64,000 nucleotides of DNA from Thysanoteuthis rhombus. Lineage: Eukaryota; Mollusca; Cephalopoda; Oegopsida; Thysanoteuthidae. The notes under the pieces are model-generated. The model saw only the letters and a program-made list of their open reading frames with translations, was not told where the DNA came from and did no database searches. This document shows positions 34,817-48,019 of the stretch, piece after piece. A program made the position numbers and the translations under genes. The stretch spans positions 45,267,179 to 45,331,178 of the forward strand of contig OY735207.1 in the NCBI GenBank assembly GCA_963457665.1. Reading direction: 5' to 3'. The stretch's first letter is position 1, and each line of letters starts with the position of its first letter.

Positions 34817-35775
34817 GGAAACTTAATTTGTTGATTAATTCATTCATAGACGAATTAATTATAATGCTATACATGTTTCGGGGGGAGTTTCCATCTTCAT
34901 TAGCATGTGTGTAACTTTTAGTGGTTAAAAGGTTTTCGTAGAAAATAAATTTAGTATCAGATGTTTTGCTTTGGAAACCAAGACAAAGGATTCCTTATGG
35001 GTCATAATGGCGAGACCAGACTGTATTCTGTCTGTGGAGAAATCTGTGGTGCTGTTGTTTGATATTCTCTTTGAAGTAGTTGCAACAGTTATTGGTATTT
35101 TATTGGTTGCACTGGTCATTGGTCAGGGTGCGGGCATTGGATGTCATGTATACTGGGGAGCTAATAGTTTAGTGTTAGACTGTTCGGATGCTTGGTAAGT
35201 TGGGGATGAGGCTATCTCTGGTGTTAATCCAGATAGTGAGGTATGGGGGTCCTTGTTATGTATGATCGAAAATCCTTTAGGAAATGTATGTTGTGTCCTA
35301 AATGGACACTGTGGATGTTCTGAAAAGTCTAAGTTTTAGGTTGTACAAATGAAATACCATACAAAGGTTTCCATAGGTAGGGGTCTGTGTGACTGTGTGA
35401 AGTTCCCGATGTTGGATGTACATGAAGGGGGGGATGTGTATGTGGGGTCGTTGTGGGGGAATTAGAGTACATGAATATTAAGGGGCGTTTTAGTCTCGGT
35501 AGAAGTATAGTCTGGAGAATAGTGCGTTGGTGATTATAGATTAATTATGAGCGAGAGGATTTTGGTGTTAGAGATCGGTGTGGTAAGGTTGTTTAGTTTA
35601 GTGCTGAGTTGAGGAGAGAGTTCTAAGTTTGTTAATCCACTTATCTTCATGTAGTTCTGGAATTTTCGTCGTGTCGGAAGGTGTACTTTTTTTTCTATTT
35701 TTTCCATGATTTTGAATCTTGCGTCTGTGCCGAAATTGTGGCCGGGGGTGCGGAAGTGTGATTCTACAGGGGGTA

Positions 35776-35780
<5 letters not shown>
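34815..35780 (-). pseudogene. Penelope-like element relic: GIY-YIG C-terminus and 3' region
   Basis: On the minus strand from 35780, three overlapping frames together give SHFRTPGHNFGTDARFKIME, KIEKKVHLPTRRKF, then ELHEDKWINKLRTL and a short end near 35530. This matches the C-terminal tail of a Penelope-like GIY-YIG endonuclease domain, with two frameshifts. About 700 bp of non-coding sequence follows, then a terminus containing ATGAAGATGGAAACTCCCC and CGAAACATG (34873-34905). The element stops at the (TA)n tract at 34814. Its 5' side is cut at the microsatellite complex beginning at 35778, so RT is missing. Confidence 0.72.
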
Positions 35781-35862
<82 letters not shown>

Positions 35863-36261
35863 CGTGTGTGTGTGTGTGTGTGTGTGCATATGTATACGTA
35901 TATAGAAACATATATATGCATATATATATGTGTGTGTGTGTGTGTGCTAAGAACTGTACTGATATTCATTTGAATTGTGAGCACAATTACACATATATAC
36001 GAATATTTGCGTATAAACACAGTTCATGGGCATATATGTATATTTTTGTGTATATACATACACACACATATACATAACTATATACGTATACACACATTTA
36101 TCTAGGCAATTACATATTCATATATATGTGCATATACATGTATACAAATACATATATGTATATATACATATGTATATATACACTCGTATATGCAAACACA
36201 CATACGTATATGTATTCACACACATATGTATGTATAAACATATATACACAAACATACACTT

Positions 36262-36320
<59 letters not shown>
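35778..36320 (+). repeat. Complex TA/TG/CA microsatellite field
   Basis: TA run to about 35822, TG runs, then interrupted TATACATA/CACA sequence and a final pure TA run at 36272-36319. All long open frames here are repeat translations. Confidence 0.95.
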
Positions 36321-36322
<2 letters not shown>

Positions 36323-36420
36323 GGGGATACCCGGCATTGCCCGGAGGAAAATAACTTGAAATATGTTCTGATATATTTCTTCGTACACAATACCAAATGA
36401 AGAAACGATTATTTACAGTA
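36318..36420 (+). repeat. Hairpin-family repeat (plus-strand copy)
   Basis: GGATACCCGGCATTGCCCGG at the TA border, then GAAAATAACTTGAAATATG and a block with ATATATTTCTTCGTACACA. Same order as the minus-strand copy at 5900-6056. Confidence 0.75.
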
Positions 36421-37320
36421 TGTACTCATGAAAAGTTACCTATACCGAGCGAAATGTTCTGATGCACCAAAAAGAACAAATGATATCGTCGCTTAGTTTG
36501 ACAGGGATTCTGGATACACTATTTCTTCACAAGTGTTTATCCCATTGGGCGCCATCACCCAACCCAAGAACAACCAATATAGAGCTGTCCGTGGGAAAAG
36601 CATGAAGAGCTCAGAAAAAGGCAGCGATCATGAGAGATTGTCTTTGTGCTTTATCATAATCTCCGGAAATAACCTTAGGTAACCTCATATGACCTTCAGC
36701 ATTGACGTGCTGTGAGTTCGAATGATCCCGATGTCAAAATCACATTTCTATGTGAATATAGTATTACCATTTATTTTCATTTATTTTGTCTGTCCACACA
36801 ATATCTCCAAAAGTTATTGATGTATATCAATCAAATTTAATGGAAAAGTAGGTAATGTACTACGGAAGAGGGTATTAATTTATGGAGTGGATCCATGTGG
36901 AATAACTTCCTGTACCTTATCTTCAAAATTTCTTAGTCCGTACCCTCAATATTTTCAGGATTTCTCAACGAATTTCAATGACAACTTGTCGAAAGTTGGT
37001 TGAGAGGCTACGGAAGAAGTCAGGAAATTTTTGACTGGATCCCTGGGCAATTATCTCCCCATGTCCTGACGAGCTATCTGCACCATGAAACAGCTCAAAA
37101 TGTTCTGTCTGTCCACACGATATCTTTAAAAGTTCTAGATGAATTTGGAAATGTTGGCAATGTACTTTGGAGGAAATTATTGAATTTTGGAGCAGAAGCA
37201 TCAACTATTACCTCGCCTATATCATAACCATCAGTCCACAAGGATGTTTCATGGCGTTTGATTTTTAATAGCTCGAAATGACTGTCTCTGGGTCTCATTG
37301 TTCTCAACATGAAATTGCCT
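36421..37320 (+). repeat. Body with diverged internal repeats (CTGTCCACACAATATC type)
   Basis: CTGTCCACACAATATCTCCA near 36790 and CTGTCCACACGATATCTTTA near 37110 each precede an AAAGTT-AATTT-GG block; another less clear copy is near 36950. The reverse complement of this unit recurs at 62190-62740. Unit phrases of this kind are common in invertebrate repeats. No protein seen. Confidence 0.6.
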
Positions 37321-37952
37321 TCGCAACGATGTACAAAATGTCCTCAGATAATTTTTTTTCTTTCTTTTCTTTTTAAATTCAATATTTCAATTTCTGCATT
37401 CGACTTTGTACTCGATTATCGAGGCCTTGGATCTTGAAAATGATTGGACTAATAGCCGAAAGTGCTCTGCAAAAAATCTAAGGACATTTCTTGTCTACTC
37501 TATCCATGGACTTGCATACACACGTAAGGAACATGGGCGTTAAGAATGTTACAATGGAGACACTGTAATCAAATATTTCATTTTATTCTTTAAAAAATTG
37601 ATTTTATTTTTAGATAGCATTTTTTGTTGAAAATAATTTTCGCGTGGGTATATGTGAAGTATGAATACATACTTGGTCAAAAATAAGATAAGTTACAGAG
37701 TAACCCTTTTCAGACATCAAAAGGACAATAGTAAGTTTATTGACAAGATAAAGCGTGGTCACTTGGAACATCCTAGGGTAGATAGCCTGTCACAGCCACT
37801 AGATTGAAAAGACATCAGGTGAAAGAAAGTGAAAAAGGATGATAAAAAAAGGAACGGTGTACAAGGATTCTTACGGCGGAAGTAAGAAAGATAAACGGTA
37901 AGTTTGATTGCGTGAGAAACGAAAGAAAGCAGGAGGAAAAAAAAGAAAAAAA
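37321..37952. other. Unrecognised AT-rich DNA
   Basis: No gene or element identified. Confidence 0.4.
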
Positions 37953-37953
37953 A

Positions 37954-37996
37954 AACTAAATGGCCATCTACCCCTTTGGTAGATGGTCATTTAGTT
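37954..37996. repeat. Near-perfect hairpin, 19-bp arms, 5-base loop
   Basis: AACTAAATGGCCATCTACC and its complement at 37978-37996 differ at one position. A purine-rich A tract lies to the left. It could be an element terminus or a stem-loop. Confidence 0.9.
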
Positions 37997-38387
37997 CCTG
38001 TATCAGGCAAAAGATGAGGGCAAATTAATTTAGTAAAAGAGAAATCAAATGAAAAGAAACCGCTAGCTGTAGAAAGACATTGAACCCTCATTCTCTCTCC
38101 CTCTTTCGCTAGTTCTTTCTCTTTCGCTAACTCTCTATCTCTCTGTGAATGAGGATTTTGTTTGGTCTTCTAACGAAGACTATCGATCGATGTATTTTCG
38201 GTCGACTGAAGAAGAAAAATAAAGGTTCGATTTAAATCCCGACATGAGTCTTGCGTCTTTCCTTCATTCCCTTACTGCAGCGGCAGTGCACAGATATGCA
38301 AAGAAATGCCATTATCTCTCAATATAAATCACTGTTTGTTCGTAGTCTTTCAAACTGGTGATAATGAAAAACTGACGCCTAAACACA

Positions 38388-38390
<3 letters not shown>
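37997..38390. other. TC-rich and unrecognised DNA
   Basis: Imperfect CTTTCTCT phrases at 38090-38145; GTCGACTGAAGAAG near 38200 resembles the Penelope-type end but has no palindrome. Confidence 0.4.

Positions 38391-38391
<1 letters not shown>

Positions 38392-38464
<73 letters not shown>
38392..38464. repeat. (TA)n microsatellite
   Basis: Pure TA run. Confidence 0.97.
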
Positions 38465-38465
<1 letters not shown>

Positions 38466-38795
38466 TTACGACTAGTATGCATATAAATGTACGTATGCTG
38501 AGAGTGCATATACTTACACAAAAGTGACGGCATAAATCTATTCATGTGAGTATATACTTCAACAAACCTACGTATACTATAATTGATAGGTATTTAACAA
38601 GCCTAGCTCAGTCCAATCCTGTGTCAGATGGAGGGTAGAAAGATGGCACTACGTCCAAGTTGGGAGGGTCTGCCTGTCGTAAAAATAGGCATTTGGAATC
38701 TCAGCATTTATTTGGACACGAACTGCAAGTGTCGGCAAGAAATGTTACCAACCAGGGTTTATACTGACTGCTATAAATAATTCGGTCCGAGTAAA

Positions 38796-39212
38796 ATTTT
38801 AATACCTAAGCTGTCTTTCTTTATTCATTATGGTGGATACCAATATCCATTACTTATCATACTGTTGACATGGGAACAATAATATATGTAGAAATATGTG
38901 GAAAATACAAGTAGTTCTGAGACTAACAGAACACATAAACAAAACCGGCCAGCAATCGGAGAAGGGAGGGATGAGATAAGGGTGTTATTTAGATCTCTGT
39001 TCACCGTAAGGGTCCTGGTTGCTTTAAGCAGACCTAGGTTACATCGGCGCTCTCATAGAGGAGGGAGTGGGTTCGAATCCCTCCTGGGGCTCAATTCTTC
39101 ATTTCCCGACCATCGCCATTGTTTCACTCACTACTGAAAATAGCAGAAATTTAGTTCCTAAACTATTCTTTCTTTATTCATTACGTCGGATACAAATATC
39201 CTTTACTTATCT
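38796..39212 (+). repeat. Direct repeats about 64 bp flanking a tRNA-like B-box
   Basis: TTTCTTTATTCATTA with GGATAC, AATATCC and TTTACTTATC-like phrases occurs at 38796-38859 and again at 39146-39212. Between them GTGGGTTCGAATCCCTCC (39067-39085) is an excellent B-box within a GGAGGG/CCCTCC hairpin. It could be a tandem SINE or a short element with terminal repeats. No intact tRNA cloverleaf was found. Confidence 0.6.
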
Positions 39213-39390
39213 CACACACATATATATATATATATGTGTGTGAACTTTGGACAGTTCCTCATTCTTTTGAACAAGCGGGAAAAACAAGTTGCTAAAAAGT
39301 TGTTAAAAAAGTTAAATCGACAAAAATCATCCGTCGAATAAAACTTGCTAGAAAGAAAAATTGCTACCAAACACTATATATATACACACG

Positions 39391-40845
<1,455 letters not shown>

Positions 40846-40914
<69 letters not shown>

Positions 40915-40915
40915 T
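40846..40915. repeat. (TA)n(GA)n compound microsatellite
   Basis: TA to about 40887 then GA. Confidence 0.97.
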
Positions 40916-41924
40916 AAAATAGAAATAAAAATGGAAAGAAGTAAATTGAACATTAAGATAGGTGATTTTTGCTGATCTTCCAATCTTTTCTTTGTCTTCG
41001 AGTTAGAAAAATGTTTTTTTAAGGTTTACAGACAATTCCCGATAAGTTCTTGCGCCTCCTTATAACAAACATTATTACAAACTTCAGTGAAATATTGCCT
41101 TCGATCAAACGAAGTAAACAATGTCAAATGAACATTTTATATTCTGCCATGATCTACACCTAATTAACGTAAAATTACGATTTTTCATGCGCAATTCTTA
41201 AAGAGTACGAATACTCAATCAGAAAAAGACCCGAGTAAACCTTCAAGACACCTCTAAGATCTTCCTAACATTGTGCAGATATAGTGCTTCGAACTTTCGA
41301 ATGAACTTAATATTTCAGCAAGTTAACAAAACAAAACTGAACGGTTATGGTCGTCTTGCTATTTAGCAGGCTACTCTAGAGGGTCATTATCACTGGGTGA
41401 TCAAAACTTGCAGCTTTGTAGTAGACTAGGCTTAGCTTAGTAACTGCCAGAAACCCGAAACTGCTCTGTTCGTATCCTTTCAAGCAAGACTCCCAAAATA
41501 ATTTATTTAAACAACGTCGCTGCGACTCTTTTTTTTTTTGCTAAATTCTTTTCGGGGGGCGGGGGTACTAAGATCCTTTCTGTAACCGATATCTCGTTTT
41601 GACACAGAAAAATTTAGAATTAGAGCGTTAGATTTTTTGTAATCATTTTTATGTGTCTATCTTCCATTAGTACTGAGGGTGTCATGGGAAGATGGAGAAG
41701 GTGGTCGCGCTTTTTCGTCCGTCCATTTTTATTCTCCTTTACTTCACTGAAGTTATTTAATCCCGTCAACCGTACATTTCAGGAACGCGTTCTTTACTTT
41801 GTCTGTTATCTGCCTCTCATGGCACTATAAAGGGTTTGACTTTCCTGGTTTGGATTCAGTCTTTCGCCTCTTATACTGATTATTAACTTCCCAGTCTGAC
41901 CTGTCATTTACCCATTGAGCGCAA
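40916..41924. other. Unrecognised DNA
   Basis: T tract near 41530 and G-rich phrase near 41555. No gene seen. Confidence 0.4.
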
Positions 41925-41998
41925 ACTGTCTTAGTCGGGTTTCGCACTCGAATCTCCGATTCCATTCCCGTGCCGTTAACCGTTAGGCTACCCGTATC
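41925..41998 (-). repeat. tRNA-derived SINE unit (minus strand)
   Basis: The reverse complement has GTAGCCTAACGGTTAACGGC (A-box) and GGAGATTCGAGTGCG (B-box). Confidence 0.6.
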
Positions 41999-41999
41999 T

Positions 42000-42859
42000 C
42001 CTTTTTTATCTGGTATTTTATCAAATTCTTTTATAAGCGGAGGGTGTGACAAGAGTTGGTCCACTTGGGCAAACTATGAACCCAGACATTATTTCGCACC
42101 CTCACACTTGGGGGAAAAACTTACGTCATTATATTCATTTAATCTGTTCCCCAGGGCACGAAAAAAATGCCTGCTTAGCTAAATTTTGAAGTTTTGTTGT
42201 ATATCTTTGCTGCAAAATAACGGATCTCATTTTACCCAATGGCTACCAATCACTTTCGAAAAATATCCACCTTAGGAAAACGGACGTAAAATAACCTAAG
42301 CTAATCAATACACAGAAGTAAAAGATATTCGGTTAGAATTTGATTCCGTCACATCAATTCCCTTAGTCATCACAACGTATCAGTTACCGTGCCAACAGAT
42401 TTGAAGGCTGGGGGATAGAGCGACCGAAACATTGTGATGAGGACAGCAAACGCGAAGATACTGACCTGAAAGAATCAATGTATGATAATAACAACCAGGA
42501 ATTCAGAAGCAAATTTAAATATATCTACTTATTACTAGTTACTATTACAGTTACTATTACAACTAATTTTCATGTCGTGGAGCTAACCAAGATTAGAGCT
42601 TTCCATCCCGATCTTTCCAACGTGTGATGTCCAGCCTGCCCAAAGGAGACACTGTGCGCTCTGTGATCTTTGGCGACATCAAACTGCGAGTGGCAGGTAC
42701 ACCCAAAGATCGCCTCCACCCGGTTATCTGAGGATCAAAATTTAAGATGCTGCAACTTGGATGTTCTGGGAGGAGGTGGTGCAAGGTGTGTCCGCACCGA
42801 CGGTTGCCTCGTTGCGCTGCAAAATGTGTAGTTGTAGAGTCAGTCAAGCGACAGTTTAT
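42000..42859. other. Unrecognised; GC-richer block at 42600-42850
   Basis: The block next to the RTE copy is open on the minus strand (42593-42847, 84 codons) and less AT-rich than its surroundings. I recognise no domain. It could be part of an unknown element interrupted by the RTE insertion. Confidence 0.4.
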
Positions 42860-42861
42860 CA

Positions 42862-43181
42862 GCAGCAGTGACTGCCTTTCAGCGTCCGTCGATGGACATG
42901 TACCTTCCCCGGGATTCGCCAGACCTCTCTATCATGGGTGTAGTGGTGCCAATACTTTCTGAACTTGTTTATTTCATGACACCGTCTTATATATTGCCGG
43001 CCACAGTTTCCACGTTCTGAATTGTGATGTCCATCGGATGTCTGACACCCTTGGAACATAGCCAGCCCATTGCCATTCGTATTTTCTAATGAATTCTATA
43101 ATATGCCTGACTCCTGTTTTTTCTTTAATATACTGTGTTGTTTTTTTATCTTCTCATGTGATGTTGAGCATGATTCTCTCC
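42862..43181 (-). pseudogene. RTE LINE, sense 3' segment of a 5'-inverted copy
   Basis: On the minus strand it runs from GGAGAGAATCATGCTCAACA (RIMLN region) to the C-terminal end near 42875. Several indels. The neighbour at 43182 is the same element in the opposite orientation. Confidence 0.85.
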
Positions 43182-43463
43182 AAGTAATGCAAGATGATCT
43201 GAACGAAGAGAGCAAAAAAGTTGGAGTACAGATGAATATCAGTAAAACAAATGTCATGTTGAGGACAAAGAAACAAATCCAAATCGAAAACTCAGATCTG
43301 AAGAAAGTAGACTATTAAATCTATCTAGGACAACGAATCCCTATGAACCCCTCAAAAGAAGGAGAAATCAAGCAAAGAATCACTCTCGGCGAGCCTTCGG
43401 TAGAGCAAGCTCAACCTTTAAGAACAAGAAAGTCCCAATAATTTTAAAAGGGAGTATATACAG
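43182..43463 (+). pseudogene. RTE LINE, inverted 5' segment
   Basis: Encodes MQDDLNEESKKVGVQMNISK, TNVMLRTKKQIQIENSDLKK and IYLGQRI, the region after the FADD motif, and stops in the PIILKG region. The inverted segment lies upstream of the sense segment in element coordinates, with about 95 bp missing between them. Confidence 0.85.
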
Positions 43464-46400
43464 TTTCATATTATCTTTGTTTGCTGATTCAAAATATAGA
43501 TTACAAATAATGAATTATTATAAATTTGTTGTATAGCTAGAAAAAGATACAACACAGTTATAATTTACGTCTAAGATTAATACATAATGAATGAAAAAAA
43601 AATTGATAAATTGTACGAGATTCTACTCGATACTTACGTATACAATTTTAAGTATGAAATGACTTCAAAGAAGAAAATGGTTACAAAATGAGATTGTTTA
43701 TTTCTTTGTGGATGAGAGATGCTTGAAATATCCGGCGAGACAAAGGAAACACTAACTAATCTGACAGATTGACAGATTTATCAATTTGTTCAAATTCCCT
43801 GAAACCTTAGGTAGCAACTTGCAAATAAACTGTTTTTTCTGTACTTTGATTATACCCATATATTGGCATAGATAATACATAAATCCGGTGCAGCATATCA
43901 AATGGAAGATTTATTTTAATTCGTTTCAAATTGAAATCCTTAAAAGGGTTAATAAATTAACAATTAATAAATAAAGGATAGAAATATCAAGGGTTTGTTT
44001 ACACAGTATTTGATGAAATATTGACTCTCCCTTATTTCATCAAGGAATATAAATAAATAAAATATGCATTTCCCATAATTTCCCTCGTTAATCATCCTTT
44101 TGAAAAGAAAAACCCATCTCCCTAGATTTCTGGAGAATGTAGGACTGGGCAACGGAGGTTACGCTTACCCTTTAAACCATTTATTATGATCTTGACTTCT
44201 TTGGGTTTTTTTTCTCTCTCCTACAACAGCGCACGTATAGACATTTATTGAGCTCAGCTTAGTCTGACACAAGCCCAATTCGGAATAAATGGAAATAGTG
44301 TTGCTGCAATCTCCATGGTCGAAAGGGGTCTGCCTTTCTTGAAAATTGGCATTAACCGGGCACAATAATCAAGTGTGGCGCCCCTCATACTTTTAGTTGA
44401 GAACCATTCTATTAGCTAAGGATCTAAAACCTCACCACAATGACTCCCTATAAAAGGATGTTCAATTGCTTTTTCGCCCCGGTGGATATAATCAGTAACT
44501 CCTTCCTCCCCCTCTCTCTCTCTCTTTCCTTTTCTCTAAGATTGATATCATTTCGCCGGTCTCACTTTCGATCCGAACTTCACCGTTTTTTCCTGTCTTC
44601 TGATTCTCCTTACTTCGGAAAGCGCACATAGACCAAATCCCATGTGTTTTTTGTGTCTCACATAGTCTGTTTTCCTGCATGTGTTTTCCAGCGTCAGAGA
44701 ATGGCCTCCAAGTTGCTCCCACGCGATCCCAAATACGTTGTGCACAATTTGGTAGTTAGGCATACGTACTCGACCCGGTTCCATAACAATTTCCCTGGAA
44801 CGCTCCAAGTCTGATGGATTCACAGCAGTTCAAACACCTCTGCTTCGACTCCGACAACCACAACTTCTGCTTAGAAGCTATCTGCCGTCTTCTTCCCTCT
44901 TTTCTCAATACGACTGCGTACATGTTTCCTCATATTTCCATTCAGTCCCGCATCGTCATAAATCTTTATGTATTAAATGCACGTTTTATGTTCATCTAAA
45001 TACTTGAATGTTTCCTTTTTACTCTGTTTGATATCCACGTCCACAATTAAACTTGGCGCACATATTCTCCCTACTGTCATAGCGATCATACATCTCCCTT
45101 CCTCCTTCTACATTCCTCCATACATACAGCGATGTCGGCGTGTGGCGTTATCAACCAAAGTATGTCTACTACTTCATCTTCTCGCCACACACAACCAACA
45201 ACTATTTCTACTCTCCCCCCACATGAATCAGGAACCATCTAATCTATAGATAGTGAATTCATAACTTCTGTAGATACAATCTAGAACCCACTCAAGCGCT
45301 GGTGACAGCAGGGAGTACGCAATCATCTCCATCAAGATGCCTATGTATGATAGTCACTTGCCTCCGTTATTGTGGTTCCCTTTGACAGTTGTTGAAGACT
45401 CAACAGTTTACTCCTATAATTCTCTATTCAGATGCAATTCATCTACAACCTAGCCTTTGTATAGCAACTACTGCTGTAAATCTCATGTTGATTCATATCT
45501 TGATTTATTAATCAAACGTTCATTCATTGATTGAACGTTGATTCTCCTTATATTAAAATCTATGATGTCAACATCCATCTGCCAGCAATGATCGTAAATT
45601 GAAGCTTTCATCTCATATCCAAGTTATAAGTTTCCTGGTAAGATTCGGTTTGATGTATATAAACCTATAGCGCTATTCAACCAGCATATAATGTTTCCGA
45701 AAGTCTTACAAAAGGATCAAAAGGTATAATCAAACATCACATAAGAAATAAACAAATTTTATTTTTTAATATCATTGCAAGAAATTAACGTCAGTTTGGA
45801 ACGTCGGGTGCACTGTTTCCGTCTTACCTTGACAAATTCACGGTGCACAATCTAATGAAGAACTAAAGACTGGCTGACAGGCTTTTAATTTCATTACTGC
45901 GTTAATTTCTGATGAAAACATTGTCTAATTACAGTTTTTGATGAAAAAAAAAGTTATACATTTAAAGCATTAAAGCAAAGATTACCGGTTTCTTTTTTTA
46001 GCACTGATTTCTCTTGTAACTGTTTCCTAAATTCTATACTTGAACACATGCACAAAGTAATGTCATTTCCCTAGATATTAACCCGAAAAAAAAAAGACGT
46101 TAGAAAGTTATGATTTGAAAAAAGGTATGTACTTTTGGGGAGTGATTTGCGAGTTTAAGGGCAAGTTTCTTGCTGTAGAGAAATGGTTGGTTTGCTAGAC
46201 CTATAGAACCTTCACAGGGTAGTGACTTCGACAACTCAATGGGAGCCATGTGAAATACTCGTCTATGTTTAGTCAATATGTACCTACATATACAACATGA
46301 AAAGATTTTTGCATTCACCCAAACCTGCCGGCTGTGTTTTCCATGGCTTGGGTTTTAATTTTGTTTTCCTTCATCGATAGCCAAGGAGATATAGTTCATT

Positions 46401-47074
46401 GCTTTTTCTCCATTCCATTCAAGTAGGAGTGAAAACGATAGAGTTCTTTTCTTCTTATTCTTAATCAACATGTTTGGTAATATCGCCACCCGTCATCCAC
46501 CAATACCGACTGACTAGGCACGGATGACTAATGTAAACAAGTACTGTTGACATAAGCAAGTGCCGTACCAGCCGTCTGCTTAGAGTTATTTCTCTTGTTT
46601 TTTTTGTTTTTTTTCTGTGCCAGCCTTATGGATAAGCCTGCAGAATGAGTTAGTTACTCACGAGTCGCTATCTCGCTTTTTCACCTTGTACAGAGAAAAA
46701 AAAAAAAGGAAGAAAAAAATTTAAGAAGTCAAATAGAAAAAAATGAGAAAAAAAACCCTGTTCATCTTCCGGGATAAAAGACTGGTGTTTTTATCTGGCT
46801 CACACCTGTCTAACGTCTGATTCAGTGGCTGTGTTCAAGAGGGATTCCGTTTTTAAAGAATGGGCGTAAGCACTTAGCTTTTGGATGCTACCGAGGACCG
46901 CGTCCCTACGGACTGATGACTTGGGGGGGGGGGGAGGCGATAGCAATCGGCAATAATAATGCTAACCGCGTTCCTCTGATTCTTGTTGATATTCTTGTAA
47001 AATCTGATATTCAAAAAAGCAATTGTATTGCTTTTTATTCAGTGTAGCTTAGAGTGACAGAAGGCCATAACAGC
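43464..47074. other. Long stretch without recognised genes
   Basis: Open frames at 44440-44823 and 44977-45249 have no domain I recognise. TC-rich tract at 44510-44530. Poly-A and poly-T tracts near 45950, 46600 and 46700. G tract near 46925. I see no transposon or RNA gene. Confidence 0.4.
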
Positions 47075-47160
47075 AGGGAAATGATGAGAATCGAACTCAC
47101 GAGACTAGTGAATTGGTCCTCGAGACTAACTTGCCATGGCAGACACTCCAAGATGTAATT
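47075..47160 (-). repeat. tRNA-derived SINE unit (minus strand)
   Basis: Reverse complement: CCATGGCAAGTTAGTCTCGA (A-box) then GTGAGTTCGATTCTC (B-box), about 35 bp apart. Confidence 0.65.
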
Positions 47161-47394
47161 GTATTGTTCGAAATTGAGGGTTCCCCAACCCCAAAAGATT
47201 GTTAATTTGTAAGAATTTCTGCGTTACTTGAGTTTCATAGTTCTCAGTACACGATTGCCAACATGACATTAGTAAATTTCCCCAGCAGCGAAGAGGAGTT
47301 TCTTTTTTATCTATTATTCGCCTACCGTGGAATGATGGTTAGCATATCAGTTTATTTGACGATTGCGATGATTGATGAAAGTGTTTTCGTGCCT

Positions 47395-47485
47395 TAAATT
47401 AAGTGGATATAAGCTGTCACTGCCGAAATCCGAACTCGGTTCACCGGTTGCCATTTTCCGTCCTGGTAGGCGTTACGCCAACGTG
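47395..47485 (-). repeat. tRNA-like SINE fragment (minus strand)
   Basis: Reverse complement: GGCGTAACGCCTACCAGGA, then GAGTTCGGATTTC as B-box-like. Confidence 0.45.
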
Positions 47486-47679
47486 CATTTTCAATGAACT
47501 TGATTCAAGAGACCTGCGGTTTTACCATTTCAGTGAAAACTCATTACAGCCAATGAAAGACGAGTTATTAACGGTAATGATAATTACTATTTATAACAAC
47601 CAATTCTGCTGACGATTCCTTGGTGCAATTAACTCAATCTGCACTGATTATCCGACAATTTTGATCCAGTGCCAAAAAA

Positions 47680-47905
47680 AGGCTAGTCTTTGTAAATGGT
47701 CTTCATGCTAGTTTCATAAACATAAGCTTGTGCTGCGAGTTTGATCCTCTCTAAGTCTTTCTATTGCAGCACCGTGCAAGACAGAGATAAGCTTTGTAAG
47801 AAGTGTGTTGGCCTTGGAGAGATGGTTTGTAAGCTAGTTTCATCAGCCTACGCTAGTTTAGTGATTCAATGCTCACTGGGCATCTTCCTATCGTAATCAT
47901 GTGCC
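47680..47905 (+). repeat. Tandem pair of the 125-bp tRNA-like unit
   Basis: GCTAGTTTCATAAAC at 47707 and GCTAGTTTCATCAGC at 47833 are 126 bp apart, with B-box-like GCGAGTTTGATCC after the first. Same layout and period as the 50.5 kb array but more diverged. Confidence 0.65.
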
Positions 47906-48019
47906 AGCTCAAGCTAAACTCTGAAAATCCTTGATTAAAACCGCATTATTTAATACTGTTCTTGATTTTGTACGACCTCTTTAGTTATTAATACGACTTA
48001 ATAGAAATTAATTTGACTT

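Noticed and set aside
39005-39095. tRNA gene
   Set aside because: The B-box and its stem are excellent, but I could not fit an acceptor stem, D arm and anticodon arm. Kept as a tRNA-like repeat.
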